Of a stretch of DNA of 64,000 nucleotides, positions 36,913 through 46,040 are shown one piece after another. The number at the start of each line of letters is the position of its first letter. The stretch's first letter is position 1. The notes under the pieces are model-generated. The model was not told the origin of the DNA. It saw only the letters and a program-made list of their open reading frames with translations, and ran no database searches. Source of the DNA: Clostridiales bacterium. GTDB lineage: Bacteria; Bacillota; Clostridia; Christensenellales; Borkfalkiaceae. The stretch is taken from NCBI GenBank assembly GCA_022508245.1, contig JAFLVO010000001.1, forward strand, positions 558,001-622,000, in the 5' to 3' direction. Made by a program: the position numbers and the translations under genes.

Positions 36913-37815
36913 ATGCAAACTGTTGAGCTTGAAAAAGTTGCAGTAAAAACAGCCGTTGTAACGATAATAATAAATACCTTGCTTTCGGGTTTTAAACTGA
37001 TTGCGGGCATTTTGGGAGCGTCCTACGCTTTGATTTCCGACGCCGTTCACTCTGCCTCCGACGTGTTTTCTACGATCATAGTAATCATAGGCGTTAAAAT
37101 TTCTTCTAAAAAGGCAGACAAAAATCATCCGTTCGGGCACGAGCGATTTGAGTGTGTCGCCGCAATACTTCTTTCCGTGGTGTTATTTGCTACAGGCGCT
37201 ATGATTGGTTACAGCGGAATTGAAAATATTGCCACGGGCGCGTATAAAGCCTTTGCCGTGCCGGGAATTATAGCAATAGTTGCTGCCGCTGTTTCTATAG
37301 TTACGAAAGAGGGAATGTTCTGGTACACAATGTCGGCCGCAAAAAAGACAAATTCGCCATCTTTGAAAGCCGATGCGTGGCACCACCGCTCCGACGCACT
37401 TTCATCTATCGGAAGCTTAATCGGCGTTATAGGTGCCATTTGCGGCGTAAAAATACTCGATTCTATTGCCTGCATTTTAATTTGTCTGTTAATTTTAAAA
37501 GCGTCAATAGATATATTTATCGACGCAGTCAAAAAAATGACCGACGAAGCGTGTGATGAAAAAACAGAGAAAGAAATATACGAATTTATACTGTCATGCG
37601 AGGGCGTACTTAACGTTGACAGTCTTATGACTCGCATGTTTGGAAACAGAATTTACGTAATTGCAGAAATTGCCTGCAGATACGACGTACCGCTGTATCA
37701 GGCGCATTCCGTTGCGGAAGCTGTCCACAACGGGATTGAACAAAAATTTCCGCTTGTAAAACACGTTACCGTTCACGTCAATCCATACAAGGGAGATGCG
37801 AATAAATCCGAATAA
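36913..37815 (+). CDS. Cation diffusion facilitator (CDF) family transporter
   Basis: A divalent metal/proton antiporter of the CDF family, probably for Zn, Mn or Fe. The 300-residue protein has six TM helices. The metal site reads SDAVHSASDV (about residues 42-51) in TM2 and HHRSDALSS in TM5. The family marker HPFGHERFE follows TM2. The C-terminal cytoplasmic domain (about residues 205-300) ends HVTVHVNPY. The metal specificity cannot be read from the sequence. A GGAG-type ribosome-binding site precedes the ATG. It is the last + gene before the strand switch. Confidence 0.94.
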   Translation: MQTVELEKVAVKTAVVTIIINTLLSGFKLIAGILGASYALISDAVHSASDVFSTIIVIIGVKISSKKADKNHPFGHERFECVAAILLSVVLFATGAMIGYSGIENIATGAYKAFAVPGIIAIVAAAVSIVTKEGMFWYTMSAAKKTNSPSLKADAWHHRSDALSSIGSLIGVIGAICGVKILDSIACILICLLILKASIDIFIDAVKKMTDEACDEKTEKEIYEFILSCEGVLNVDSLMTRMFGNRIYVIAEIACRYDVPLYQAHSVAEAVHNGIEQKFPLVKHVTVHVNPYKGDANKSE

Positions 37816-37839
37816 TTCTTAAGCTATAAATAATTTTAA

Positions 37840-37863
37840 ACGGCGCAGATATTTCTGCGCCGT
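37840..37863. terminator. Bidirectional terminator at the strand switch
   Basis: ACGGCGCAGA and TCTGCGCCGT form a 10-bp stem with loop TATT between two convergent genes; A/T-rich sequence flanks both sides. Confidence 0.85.
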
Positions 37864-37867
37864 AGCT

Positions 37868-38518
37868 TTATACTGATTTTCTTTTTACTGTGGCTATTCT
37901 AATGCCCTTTTTTTGCTTTACGTAGTTTTGCCTACAACCCGATACAGAAGCACGCCCCACGCGGTACCCTTCGCGCTTATTGCTCGTGCGTTCCTTTACT
38001 TTTTCGTAAGTTTGAATATTGTTCTTTATAGCCGAATATTTTTCATGGGGTTGACTGCTTATTTCATATGGACTGAAAGAGTAATAAACGTTTTCATACG
38101 CCGTAATCATATAAACAGGCACCAAGTAGCCCTCATCTACCTGCTTATCGATAACTTTAACGGGATTTGCTGCCGTATTTGCGGCATAAACCGGAGGGAC
38201 AATAGGCTGAGGTGCGGTCGCAGCTGCCGAAAGTCGAGTTGCCGTTTCAGGTAGCGCTGCTTCAGTGGGCTGTGCTGTGGGGGCAGTAGCTGCCATGTCT
38301 GGTACCGCTAGCGTCTCTGTTGCTGCCGCATTTTCTTCCTCGCACTGTTTGACTTCCGGTGTCATAACTACCTTAACTATGGGACGACGCTTGCGCAGAG
38401 CAATAATAAATACAATGCCGAGTATTGTTAGAAGCACGACAAATGCAATTAAAACTCCCAATAATGTCAGAAGCGTCGTTTGATTATTTACAGATAAAAA
38501 AGCATTTAATTTATTCAT
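37868..38518 (-). CDS. Unknown single-pass membrane protein with Ala/Pro/Thr-rich linker
   Basis: I do not recognise a family. The 216-residue protein has one strong TM helix (about residues 17-41, TLLGVLIAFVVLLTILGIVFII) and then a basic RKRRP stop-transfer segment. A low-complexity linker rich in Ala, Pro, Thr and Glu spans about residues 58-112. The C-terminal part is basic and Tyr-rich (residues 125-216, ending TVKRKSV). By the positive-inside rule the C-terminal bulk would be cytoplasmic. GAGGTG precedes the ATG. Confidence 0.7.
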   Translation of the reverse strand: MNKLNAFLSVNNQTTLLTLLGVLIAFVVLLTILGIVFIIALRKRRPIVKVVMTPEVKQCEEENAAATETLAVPDMAATAPTAQPTEAALPETATRLSAAATAPQPIVPPVYAANTAANPVKVIDKQVDEGYLVPVYMITAYENVYYSFSPYEISSQPHEKYSAIKNNIQTYEKVKERTSNKREGYRVGRASVSGCRQNYVKQKKGIRIATVKRKSV

Positions 38519-38616
38519 TGGTTCACCTCATTGGACCTTACGTTTAAGGTGATTTTACTATAATGTATATTTAATAAATCGATTATATAATAATTTTTTT
38601 GTAATTTCAAGTATTT

Positions 38617-39540
38617 TTAAATTTCTTTTACGGTTAAAGTTGACAAAATCTCCTCATATTTATCCTTTTTAAAGGAAATACTGTACGGAGAAGTGACCGC
38701 AGCCGTTCCTGCCGCTACCCCACATTTAAGAATATTCTGCAAGGTAGCACCCTTAATGTATGCCTGCGCAGCGGCGGCAACCATCCCGTCGCCAGCTCCA
38801 AGAGTGGAATTCATTGCCACGTTTAAGCTCTTGCAATAGTAATTTTGTCTTCCGTCCGTAATTATTGCGCCATGCTTGCCTAGCGAAAGCAAAACGCATT
38901 TCGTACCCAAATCAATAAGTTTGTGACAGCTATCAAGTAAATCCTTTTTATTGCGCATCTGACGGTTAAAGGTGCGTTCAAGCTCACCGAGATTGGGTTT
39001 GACAAGGTCCACGCCCACTTTTAGCGATTCAAAAAGCCTCTCCCCTTCAGTATCTGCAATTTTAACAACGTTATCGGGAACGCTTCGCAAAATTTTTCCG
39101 TAGTAGTCGGGTGTCATGCCTTTTGCAAGACTACCGGAAATTACTAACGCCTCGCTGTGCGCCGCAAGCTCACCTACAAGCTTTATAAGCTCCTCCTGCT
39201 TTTCGGGATTTAACTCGGGACTTGTGTCATTCACTTCTGTCATCATAGATTTATTGTCTATGAATTTGTAATTCTCTCTTACCCTGCCTTCGCTCCATAC
39301 GAATTTATATGGAACTTTTTCTCTGTGCAGTTCGTGTTCAAATTGATTGCCGTTAGTTTCGTACATAAAGCCTGTAGCAAACGCCTCAGCCCCTAATCTA
39401 GCTAGACCAATGGCAACATTTAAAGCCTTGCCCGTAAAAAATATCCTCTTACTAATTACTTTATGCGACTTTCCTACCGCCAACGAGTCAACCTCAATAT
39501 TTACATCGATGCAAGGGCTTAAACAGACAGTTAAAATCAT
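38617..39540 (-). CDS. 1-phosphofructokinase-type PfkB sugar kinase
   Basis: A PfkB-family kinase of 307 residues closest to the 1-phosphofructokinase/tagatose-6-phosphate kinase group. It begins MILTVCLSPCIDVNIEVD and contains GKALNVAIGLARLG (about residues 37-50) and the anion-hole motif GAGDGMVAA with the catalytic Asp (about residue 250). No fructose PTS gene is next to it, so substrate assignment is tentative. It follows pfkA on the same strand but is separated by a terminator. No strong Shine-Dalgarno is visible. Confidence 0.85.
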   Translation of the reverse strand: MILTVCLSPCIDVNIEVDSLAVGKSHKVISKRIFFTGKALNVAIGLARLGAEAFATGFMYETNGNQFEHELHREKVPYKFVWSEGRVRENYKFIDNKSMMTEVNDTSPELNPEKQEELIKLVGELAAHSEALVISGSLAKGMTPDYYGKILRSVPDNVVKIADTEGERLFESLKVGVDLVKPNLGELERTFNRQMRNKKDLLDSCHKLIDLGTKCVLLSLGKHGAIITDGRQNYYCKSLNVAMNSTLGAGDGMVAAAAQAYIKGATLQNILKCGVAAGTAAVTSPYSISFKKDKYEEILSTLTVKEI

Positions 39541-39576
39541 TTTACACTTTTCCCATAATTTATTAGCCGCACTTAT

Positions 39577-39605
39577 AAGAAAAAAGCCGCAAAAATCCGC
39601 GGCTT
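39577..39605 (-). terminator. Intrinsic terminator of pfkA
   Basis: On the minus strand AAGCCGC pairs with GCGGCTT across an eight-base loop and is followed by TTTTTC just after the pfkA stop. Confidence 0.9.
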
Positions 39606-39612
39606 GACGCTG

Positions 39613-40575
39613 TTACATAGAAATCATCTGAAGTGTTTCGTATAGCTCATAGTTAAACTTTTTCTTCATACTAATTGCTTCGATAATATCCATATCGATT
39701 ATTTCGTTCTTATGGATACCAACGACCCTGTTGCCTATTCCGTCGTGCAAAAGCCTAACGGCCTTATTGCCGAACTGCGCAGCAAGCATTCTGTCTGCCA
39801 TAGTGGGCGAACCGCCGCGCTGAATATGTCCTATCGTAGTGGGGCGCACAGAATATGTCGTCACAGACTGAAGCTGCTTTGCAAATTCTTCTGCAGTGCA
39901 TACACCTTCTGCTACAACAATTATATTTGAGTGCTTGCCGCTCGCTCTCGAACGGTTGATTTTCATGACTGTGTCGTCAAGGTCAAACACAACTTCGGGC
40001 ACGATAATAATTTCCGCACCGCTTGCGATACCTGCGTAAAGAGCTATATCTCCGCAACGTCTGCCCATAACCTCGACAACCGAAATACGCTCGTGCGAGG
40101 TCATTGTATCACGAAGCTTATTTATGACGTCTATGCAGGTGTTTACTGCAGTATCAAAACCGAGCGTATAGTCGGTATACTCAAGGTCGTTATCAATCGT
40201 GCCGGGGATACCTATCGTAGGTACTCCGTACTCCTCCGAAAGACATTTAGCGCCCCTGAATGAACCGTCACCGCCAATTACGACTAAGCCCTCGATTCCG
40301 CGGGATTCCAAGGTCTTAACAGCTTTTTTCTGTCCCGCTTTCGTCAGCATTTCAAGGCAGCGTGCCGTCCTCAATTTAGTTCCGCCTCGCTGAACTATGT
40401 CCGAAACCGAACGCATCTCCATGGAAATCATCTCGTCATCGATAAGACCCTGATAGCCGCGTTCTATTCCGAACACCTCCATACCGAAATAGAGTGCCGT
40501 GCGGACAACCGCCCTGATGCACGCATTCATACCGGGAGCGTCGCCACCACTTGTAAGCAAACCTATTCTTTTCAT
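39613..40575 (-). CDS. pfkA: ATP-dependent 6-phosphofructokinase
   Basis: PfkA phosphorylates fructose-6-phosphate in glycolysis. The 320-residue bacterial-length protein has LLTSGGDAPGMNACIRAVVR (residues 6-25), GGDGSFRGA (ATP/Mg site, Gly-Asp-Gly), PGTIDNDLEYTDYTLGFDTA and the effector-site arginines. Bacterial ATP-PFK is expected because Gly follows the Asp in GGDGS. It has its own promoter and a structured leader, separate from dnaE upstream. In many Firmicutes pfkA follows dnaE, as here. Confidence 0.97.
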   Translation of the reverse strand: MKRIGLLTSGGDAPGMNACIRAVVRTALYFGMEVFGIERGYQGLIDDEMISMEMRSVSDIVQRGGTKLRTARCLEMLTKAGQKKAVKTLESRGIEGLVVIGGDGSFRGAKCLSEEYGVPTIGIPGTIDNDLEYTDYTLGFDTAVNTCIDVINKLRDTMTSHERISVVEVMGRRCGDIALYAGIASGAEIIIVPEVVFDLDDTVMKINRSRASGKHSNIIVVAEGVCTAEEFAKQLQSVTTYSVRPTTIGHIQRGGSPTMADRMLAAQFGNKAVRLLHDGIGNRVVGIHKNEIIDMDIIEAISMKKKFNYELYETLQMISM

Positions 40576-40597
40576 AAAAAACCTCCGAAAAGCGACA

Positions 40598-40640
40598 GTT
40601 CTTTGCGCGGCATTAACGCGCTCCCCCTTAATTAAAGAAC
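40598..40640 (-). other. Hairpin in the pfkA 5' leader
   Basis: GTTCTTT (40598-40604) pairs with AAAGAAC (40634-40640), enclosing a GCGCG/CGCGC hairpin at 40605-40621. It lies between the promoter and the ribosome-binding site of pfkA and has no U-tract. Confidence 0.5.
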
Positions 40641-40658
40641 CAAACTTATCCTTTTATC

Positions 40659-40687
40659 ATTATAGCAAAGTCGATATAAAATTACAA
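40659..40687 (-). promoter_or_regulatory. Promoter of pfkA
   Basis: On the minus strand TTGTAA and a perfect TATAAT are separated by 17 bases, giving a leader of about 75 nt. Confidence 0.7.
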
Positions 40688-40709
40688 GTATTTTTGATAA
40701 ATTTAACGT

Positions 40710-43700
40710 TTAATATATATATTTTACATCGTCTTGCTCGAGTAGGGAATACAATTCCGCCAAAAGAGCTTTGCAGTAGTGCACATTGGTAGGCAGAAGG
40801 TATCTTTCCTTTCCTCTGACTATTTTACAAGCGCTATCGCCCGGATAATTTGTCAGCGTAGATATAAGCTCGTCAAACAGCCCGTCATCAAGAGATGTTG
40901 CATTTATCCAAAGTGTTCCCATATTATTGCGTGCTCGTGCAACTCCGACTATACCCGAAGCTTGAATTTCAACGTCAGTCAAGTCATCAATAATGCAAGA
41001 AATGCCCTTTTCGGCATCAATATCAAGTTTGCCCGAAATTTTAACAATTTTATCGTTTGCAACCGAACCTCTAACTTTTTCATATACAGCCGGGAAGCAT
41101 ACGCATTCAAGGCTACCGTAGCTGTCCTCAAGATTCAAAATAGCCATATATGCGCCCGTGCGCTTGGTCGTCGTCCGCCTGAACGAGCCGATAATCCCCG
41201 CCATGGTAATATGCATACCGTCCTGGATAGTATTATAGATACGGTTTCCGTCCTCATCCTCAACGTAATCGTCGAGTGCGGAGCAGTTGAAATTGCATTC
41301 GGGAAAGGAATTTTTATATTTATCGAAGGGATGACCGCTAACATATACGCCCAACACCTCCTTTTCTTTGGAAAGCTTGACATTTAGCTCGAGTTCGGGA
41401 ATATCGGGGTAATCCACTTCAAGTTTTTCGTCCTCAATAATATCTCCGAAAAAGCTCATCTGTGCGCTGTCCCTCTGTTTGTTTAACGCCTTAGCCCGTG
41501 TTACAAGCGGCTCATAAATTTCTGCAAGGCTTGAGCGCGTTTTGCCGAATTCGTCGAACGCACCGGCATAAATGAGTCCCTCAACTACTCTTAGATTTAG
41601 CACGCCTATACAGCGGGAAATAAAGTCACCAAAGTCTTTAAACAGTCCGTTTTTCTCTCTCTCCTCAATGATACTGTCCATAACGCCCTGCCCCACGCCT
41701 TTCAGTGCAGAAAGTCCGAACCTTATACCGCCCTTTTCTACCCTGAAATCGGTGCGGCTCTTATTTATGTCTGGCGGCAGAACCTTCATTTCTTTGTCTT
41801 TGAGATAGAGCACGTATTTTGTAATCTCGTCTATCTTATTCAAACGGTTGTTTAAAAGTGCGCAAATAAATTCCTTGCAGTAATATTTTTTGAGCCATGC
41901 AGTCTGATAGGCAAGCGTTGCGTAAGCCGCTGCGTGCGATTTATTGAACGCATAGGATGCAAATCCCTCCATATCACCGAAAATTTTGTTTGCAATATCT
42001 GGGGAAATACCGTTATGTACGCACCCATCAATTTTACTGCCGTTTATATCGCTTATACCGCCGTGAATAAATTTATCCTTCTGCGCCATAAGCGTCTTTT
42101 TGTCTTTTTTACCCATTGCTCGGCGCACAAGATCTGCCTCACCGAGCGAAAAGCCCGCAAGGTCTTGGAATATCTGCATAACCTGCTCTTGATAAACGGG
42201 TATTCCGTAGGTAACTTTAAGAATTTTCTCTTCCTGCGGACAGTCGTATTCGATTGGTTCCAATCCGTGCTTTCTGTTACAGAACGAATCTATAAATTTC
42301 ATAGGACCGGGGCGATAGAGCGAAACGCCCGCTATAAGGTCCTCAAGACAGTCGGGTTTGAGGGTCTTCATGAACCTCTTCATGCCGCCGGCTTCGAGCT
42401 GAAACACGCCGTCCGTATCTCCGTCGGCTATAATCGCATATGCGCCTGGATCTGTGTAGCCTATTTTATTGAAATCTACATCAAAATCATAATTTTCTTT
42501 AATGTAGTCTATACATTTTTTGATATCGGTCAAAGTTACGAGTGCAAGGAAGTCCATTTTGAGCATTCCGAGCGCCTCAATTTCCTTTGCAACAAATTGC
42601 GTAGTTATGTCTTCGCCGTTTCTTGAAAGAGGCACATTGTCGGCAATTCTCTTCTGACATATAACAACGCCAGCGGCGTGCATACCCGTCTGACGAGGCA
42701 TTCCCTCGATTTTGAGCGCCATATCTATTACGCCATGCAGAACTTGGTCGGTTTGATAAATATCACAAAATTCCTTATTCTGTACCGCCTTTAATTCATT
42801 ATAATTATCCTCAAGTTCAGCTTTCTTAACTTCGTCTTGCTCGTTTTCGTATTTTATTTTAGCTGAATTTATACGCAATCCGAGCAAATCCGAAATAGAA
42901 GTTTTGCCGTCCATAATCTTTGTAAGTCTATCCGTTTCCGAATAGGGTACGCGCATTACTCTGCCTACGTCTTTTATAGAGTTTTTTGCGGCCATGGTGC
43001 CGAAGGTCACAATCTGGCACACGTTTTCAGCCCCGTACTTGTTGCGGACGTAATTTATCGTCTCCTCGCGCCTGTCCGTGCAGAAGTCTATATCAAAGTC
43101 GGGCATGGACACGCGGTCCGGGTTGAGAAATCTTTCAAAGAGCAAATCGTACTGCAAGGGCTCAACGTCGGTTATTCCTATCGAGTACGCAACGATAGAG
43201 CTTACGCCGGAACCGCGACCGGGTCCAACGGGAATACCGTTTTCTTTCGACCAATTTATGAAGTCCCAAACTACAAGATAATAGTCGGCATAACCCATAC
43301 CGCAGATAATATTAAGTTCGTAATTAGCTCTGTCAATCTCTCTTTTCGTGGGTGTCCCGTATCTTTTTTTCAGTCCCTCGTCGGTAAGTTGTCTTAAATA
43401 GTCGGAAGATGACATACCGTTCGGAGCAGTATAGACGGGAATTAGTGTAGCATCCTTAATCGGATATCCTTTCTTATCGAGATTAAAAGCCGGCTCCGTG
43501 ACCTTGTCGGCAATCACGCGAGTATTTAAAATTGCTTTGGGTACATTTGGAAAAAGTGCAGCCATTTCGTCCCCTGTTTTAAAATAGAACTCATTAGTAG
43601 AGAACTTCATCCTCTTGGGGTCGTCAAGCTGTTTCTTCATCTGAATACACATCAGAACGTCCTGCATCTCAGCGTCGCTCTTATGCAGATAGTGAACGTC

Positions 43701-44300
43701 ATTTGTTGCAACTACTTCCACGCCTATTTCGTCGGCAAGGCGCAACAAAAGAGGTAGCACCATTTTTTCTTCGGGAATATTGTGGTCCTGAATTTCAATA
43801 TAGAAGTCCTCGCCGAAAATGGCTTTAAGTTTAAGTGCAAGCGCCTTAGCGCCCTCGTAGTCGCCGGAAAGCAGTCTTTGGGGAATTCCTCCGACAAGAC
43901 AAGCGGAAAGACAGATAAGTCCCTCGCTGTGTTCTTTCAATACTTCATAGTCTATCTTGGGTTTATAGTAGAACCCGTCTACAAACGCCATTGAATCAAG
44001 CTGAACGAGATTTTTATATCCTGCCTTATTCTTTGCAAGTAAAATAAGATGCTCGGCTGTGTTAGAGTTTTGGTTGTGCATATCCTTAGTAAGATAAAAC
44101 TCGCAGCCGATAATATATTTTATACCCGCAACTGACGCCTTTTCTGCAAACTGCAAAGTGCCGTACATATTTCCGTGATCGGTAATACATACGGTGTCAA
44201 TTCCGTTGTTTTTGCAATGCTCTATAAGATTATCTATCTTGCAGGCGCCGTCTAAAAGCGAATATTCTGTATGAAGATGTAAATGTACGAAATCTGTCAT
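40710..44300 (-). CDS. dnaE: DNA polymerase III alpha subunit, DnaE
   Basis: DnaE is a replicative C-family polymerase; in Firmicutes it extends primers alongside PolC. The 1196-residue protein begins with a PHP domain (FVHLHLHTEYSLLDGA, ITDHGNMYG). It continues with GPGRGSGVSSIVAYS and the catalytic aspartates in MPDFDIDFCTDRREE (about residue 400), then FNKSHAAAYATLAYQTAWLK. An OB-fold region follows in the last 250 residues (AGIIGSFRRTTTKRTG). GGGAG precedes the ATG, which lies 17 bases after the whiA stop, so it is in the murB-PHP-whiA-dnaE operon. Confidence 0.97.
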   Translation of the reverse strand: MTDFVHLHLHTEYSLLDGACKIDNLIEHCKNNGIDTVCITDHGNMYGTLQFAEKASVAGIKYIIGCEFYLTKDMHNQNSNTAEHLILLAKNKAGYKNLVQLDSMAFVDGFYYKPKIDYEVLKEHSEGLICLSACLVGGIPQRLLSGDYEGAKALALKLKAIFGEDFYIEIQDHNIPEEKMVLPLLLRLADEIGVEVVATNDVHYLHKSDAEMQDVLMCIQMKKQLDDPKRMKFSTNEFYFKTGDEMAALFPNVPKAILNTRVIADKVTEPAFNLDKKGYPIKDATLIPVYTAPNGMSSSDYLRQLTDEGLKKRYGTPTKREIDRANYELNIICGMGYADYYLVVWDFINWSKENGIPVGPGRGSGVSSIVAYSIGITDVEPLQYDLLFERFLNPDRVSMPDFDIDFCTDRREETINYVRNKYGAENVCQIVTFGTMAAKNSIKDVGRVMRVPYSETDRLTKIMDGKTSISDLLGLRINSAKIKYENEQDEVKKAELEDNYNELKAVQNKEFCDIYQTDQVLHGVIDMALKIEGMPRQTGMHAAGVVICQKRIADNVPLSRNGEDITTQFVAKEIEALGMLKMDFLALVTLTDIKKCIDYIKENYDFDVDFNKIGYTDPGAYAIIADGDTDGVFQLEAGGMKRFMKTLKPDCLEDLIAGVSLYRPGPMKFIDSFCNRKHGLEPIEYDCPQEEKILKVTYGIPVYQEQVMQIFQDLAGFSLGEADLVRRAMGKKDKKTLMAQKDKFIHGGISDINGSKIDGCVHNGISPDIANKIFGDMEGFASYAFNKSHAAAYATLAYQTAWLKKYYCKEFICALLNNRLNKIDEITKYVLYLKDKEMKVLPPDINKSRTDFRVEKGGIRFGLSALKGVGQGVMDSIIEEREKNGLFKDFGDFISRCIGVLNLRVVEGLIYAGAFDEFGKTRSSLAEIYEPLVTRAKALNKQRDSAQMSFFGDIIEDEKLEVDYPDIPELELNVKLSKEKEVLGVYVSGHPFDKYKNSFPECNFNCSALDDYVEDEDGNRIYNTIQDGMHITMAGIIGSFRRTTTKRTGAYMAILNLEDSYGSLECVCFPAVYEKVRGSVANDKIVKISGKLDIDAEKGISCIIDDLTDVEIQASGIVGVARARNNMGTLWINATSLDDGLFDELISTLTNYPGDSACKIVRGKERYLLPTNVHYCKALLAELYSLLEQDDVKYIY

Positions 44301-44317
44301 TTCTGTTCTCCCAAATC

Positions 44318-45262
44318 CTAACTCAGCGACTGTGCAAGTTCAAGGATTTTTCTCATTCTGTGATTTATACAGCTTTTGGATATATTGAGTCTGTCGGCAA
44401 GCTCCTGCATGGAAGCGTTTGTATCGGCAAGTCTGCACTCAGCTACGTCGAAAAGGTGTTTATCAAGACCTTGCAGTCCTATGGTTTGAGCAATAATTCC
44501 AATTGCCCGAACCTGATTTACTGATGCAGTAACCGTTCTATCAATATTAGAAACCGAACAGTTATTTACGCGGTTTGCATTGTTGAGCATATCCTTCATT
44601 TCAACTATTTTATTCAGCTTTTCAAGACATTTTACGCATGAAATGGTGTTTAAAATATCCGAGATTACTTCCTTGCTCTTGATGTACACGACTGCGCAAT
44701 CCTTTCTTGTAACAAGCTTTGCAAGAATTTCAAAGTCGCACAAAATTTCTGAGAAGCCGTCCGCTGTTTGTTTTTTTGTGAATACAGTCTCAAAATGATA
44801 GCCCGTTCTGCTCTCCGACGTGGGCACAGTACAGCTGCCTCCGCCAAGAAATGCACCCTTAATGAAGGCAATTTTATGTTCTTCCTCCGAAATAAGCTTG
44901 TCATCTATCGTAAAATCGAAGAAAGTGCCGTTTTTACTTTGTTTAACAATGCCGAGCTCAAATAAAAGCTTATTGGACTTTTCGTCCACACACTCGAACG
45001 ATAGCTTGTCCTTTCCGCTCAATAAATCGAATTTGGCGCCCGAAACGAGCAAGGAAAGACCAAAAGAGTTTTCAAGCATATCAATAAAAAACTCTGCGGT
45101 CTTTTCATTTTCAGTAATAATTTCAAAGCCAAAGTTACCGTCACGCATAATAACACTGCCGCTCGTTCTGATGAAGGCGGACAGCATTGCAAGCATGCTA
45201 CCTCTGTCTGAAACAGGAGAAGAAACTATTTCATTTTTTATCTCTTCGGTAAAATTTGCCAT
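44318..45262 (-). CDS. whiA: WhiA, DNA-binding sporulation/cell division regulator
   Basis: WhiA combines a degenerate LAGLIDADG homing-endonuclease fold with a C-terminal HTH and affects division and chromosome segregation. The 314-residue protein starts MANFTEEIKNEIV and has AFIRTSGSVIM and KGAFLGGGSCT. The HTH region near the C terminus is MQELADRLNISKSCINHRMRK. It follows the PHP gene by one base. The usual neighbours rapZ and yvcK, found beside whiA in most Firmicutes, are absent here. Confidence 0.95.
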   Translation of the reverse strand: MANFTEEIKNEIVSSPVSDRGSMLAMLSAFIRTSGSVIMRDGNFGFEIITENEKTAEFFIDMLENSFGLSLLVSGAKFDLLSGKDKLSFECVDEKSNKLLFELGIVKQSKNGTFFDFTIDDKLISEEEHKIAFIKGAFLGGGSCTVPTSESRTGYHFETVFTKKQTADGFSEILCDFEILAKLVTRKDCAVVYIKSKEVISDILNTISCVKCLEKLNKIVEMKDMLNNANRVNNCSVSNIDRTVTASVNQVRAIGIIAQTIGLQGLDKHLFDVAECRLADTNASMQELADRLNISKSCINHRMRKILELAQSLS

Positions 45263-45263
45263 T

Positions 45264-46040
45264 TTAAATATGTCTTATCTTATATTCTTTAAATCTGAAA
45301 TCAGGTAATCTTCCGTCGATATTGTCAATTTGCTCAAGCGGAACAGCTGCCTCTTTAAGAACCTCTTCCGCAATCTTAATATCTCCTACTCTATCGGCAG
45401 AGTGTGCGTCAGAATCGATTACAAATCGGACACCCGTAGCCGCCATCAAATTGAGCTCCTCGGCTGAAACATGGCGCTTTTTCGTGTTAATTTCTATATA
45501 TGTGCCGTAGTCGGCGCAACATTTTGCAACATCTTCAAGATTGCAATAGCATTTGTAATTAATGTGCGTCAAAATATCAATTGGATTGCTCTTAATTGCG
45601 TTTATATATGCTCGCGTGGTATTGTCGATTATCTTTTGAGAAGGTTTTTTTCCGAACTTGTACGCCATATAGTTTTTAACCATAATGTTGTACATGTCAG
45701 AAAAACTCTTGTACTTTAAAACTTCGTGAATACCGCAAAGATAGATATCAAAATGCTCAAAGTCGCTCTCTTTTAAGTCAGTTGCGCCCTCAATAGAGAT
45801 AAGATTGCTTTCCATTCCCAAAAGAACGTTTATACCCGTAAGTTTTTTTGCCTCGTCAATTTCATTTCTCAAATCAAGCAAATTCTTTCTCTTTAAACCA
45901 AACAAAAGGTGATTAAAGCCGTGATCGGTTATGCCAATCTCTTTAAGCCCAATTTTTTTTGCTGCACTCGCATTGTCAAGAACGGTATCTTTTCCGTGCG
46001 AATAAGGTGTATGAGTATGGTAATCAGCCGTTAAAATCAT
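45264..46040 (-). CDS. PHP-domain phosphoesterase (YcdX-like)
   Basis: A PHP-superfamily metal-dependent phosphoesterase of 258 residues. The metal-binding motifs are DYHTHTPYSHG (residues 7-17), ITDHGFNH (about residues 38-45), and the C-terminal FVIDSDAHSADRVG. Such proteins are annotated as histidinol phosphatase-like or YcdX phosphatases; the substrate is unknown. The start is ATG at 46040, because GGAG lies six bases upstream; an in-frame TTG one codon earlier is less likely. It overlaps murB by 17 bases and is followed one base later by whiA. Confidence 0.88.
   Translation of the reverse strand: MILTADYHTHTPYSHGKDTVLDNASAAKKIGLKEIGITDHGFNHLLFGLKRKNLLDLRNEIDEAKKLTGINVLLGMESNLISIEGATDLKESDFEHFDIYLCGIHEVLKYKSFSDMYNIMVKNYMAYKFGKKPSQKIIDNTTRAYINAIKSNPIDILTHINYKCYCNLEDVAKCCADYGTYIEINTKKRHVSAEELNLMAATGVRFVIDSDAHSADRVGDIKIAEEVLKEAAVPLEQIDNIDGRLPDFRFKEYKIRHI

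Noticed and set aside
41934..42626. 230-codon open frame on + inside dnaE
   Set aside because: It lies entirely within the DnaE polymerase domain and shows no motifs.
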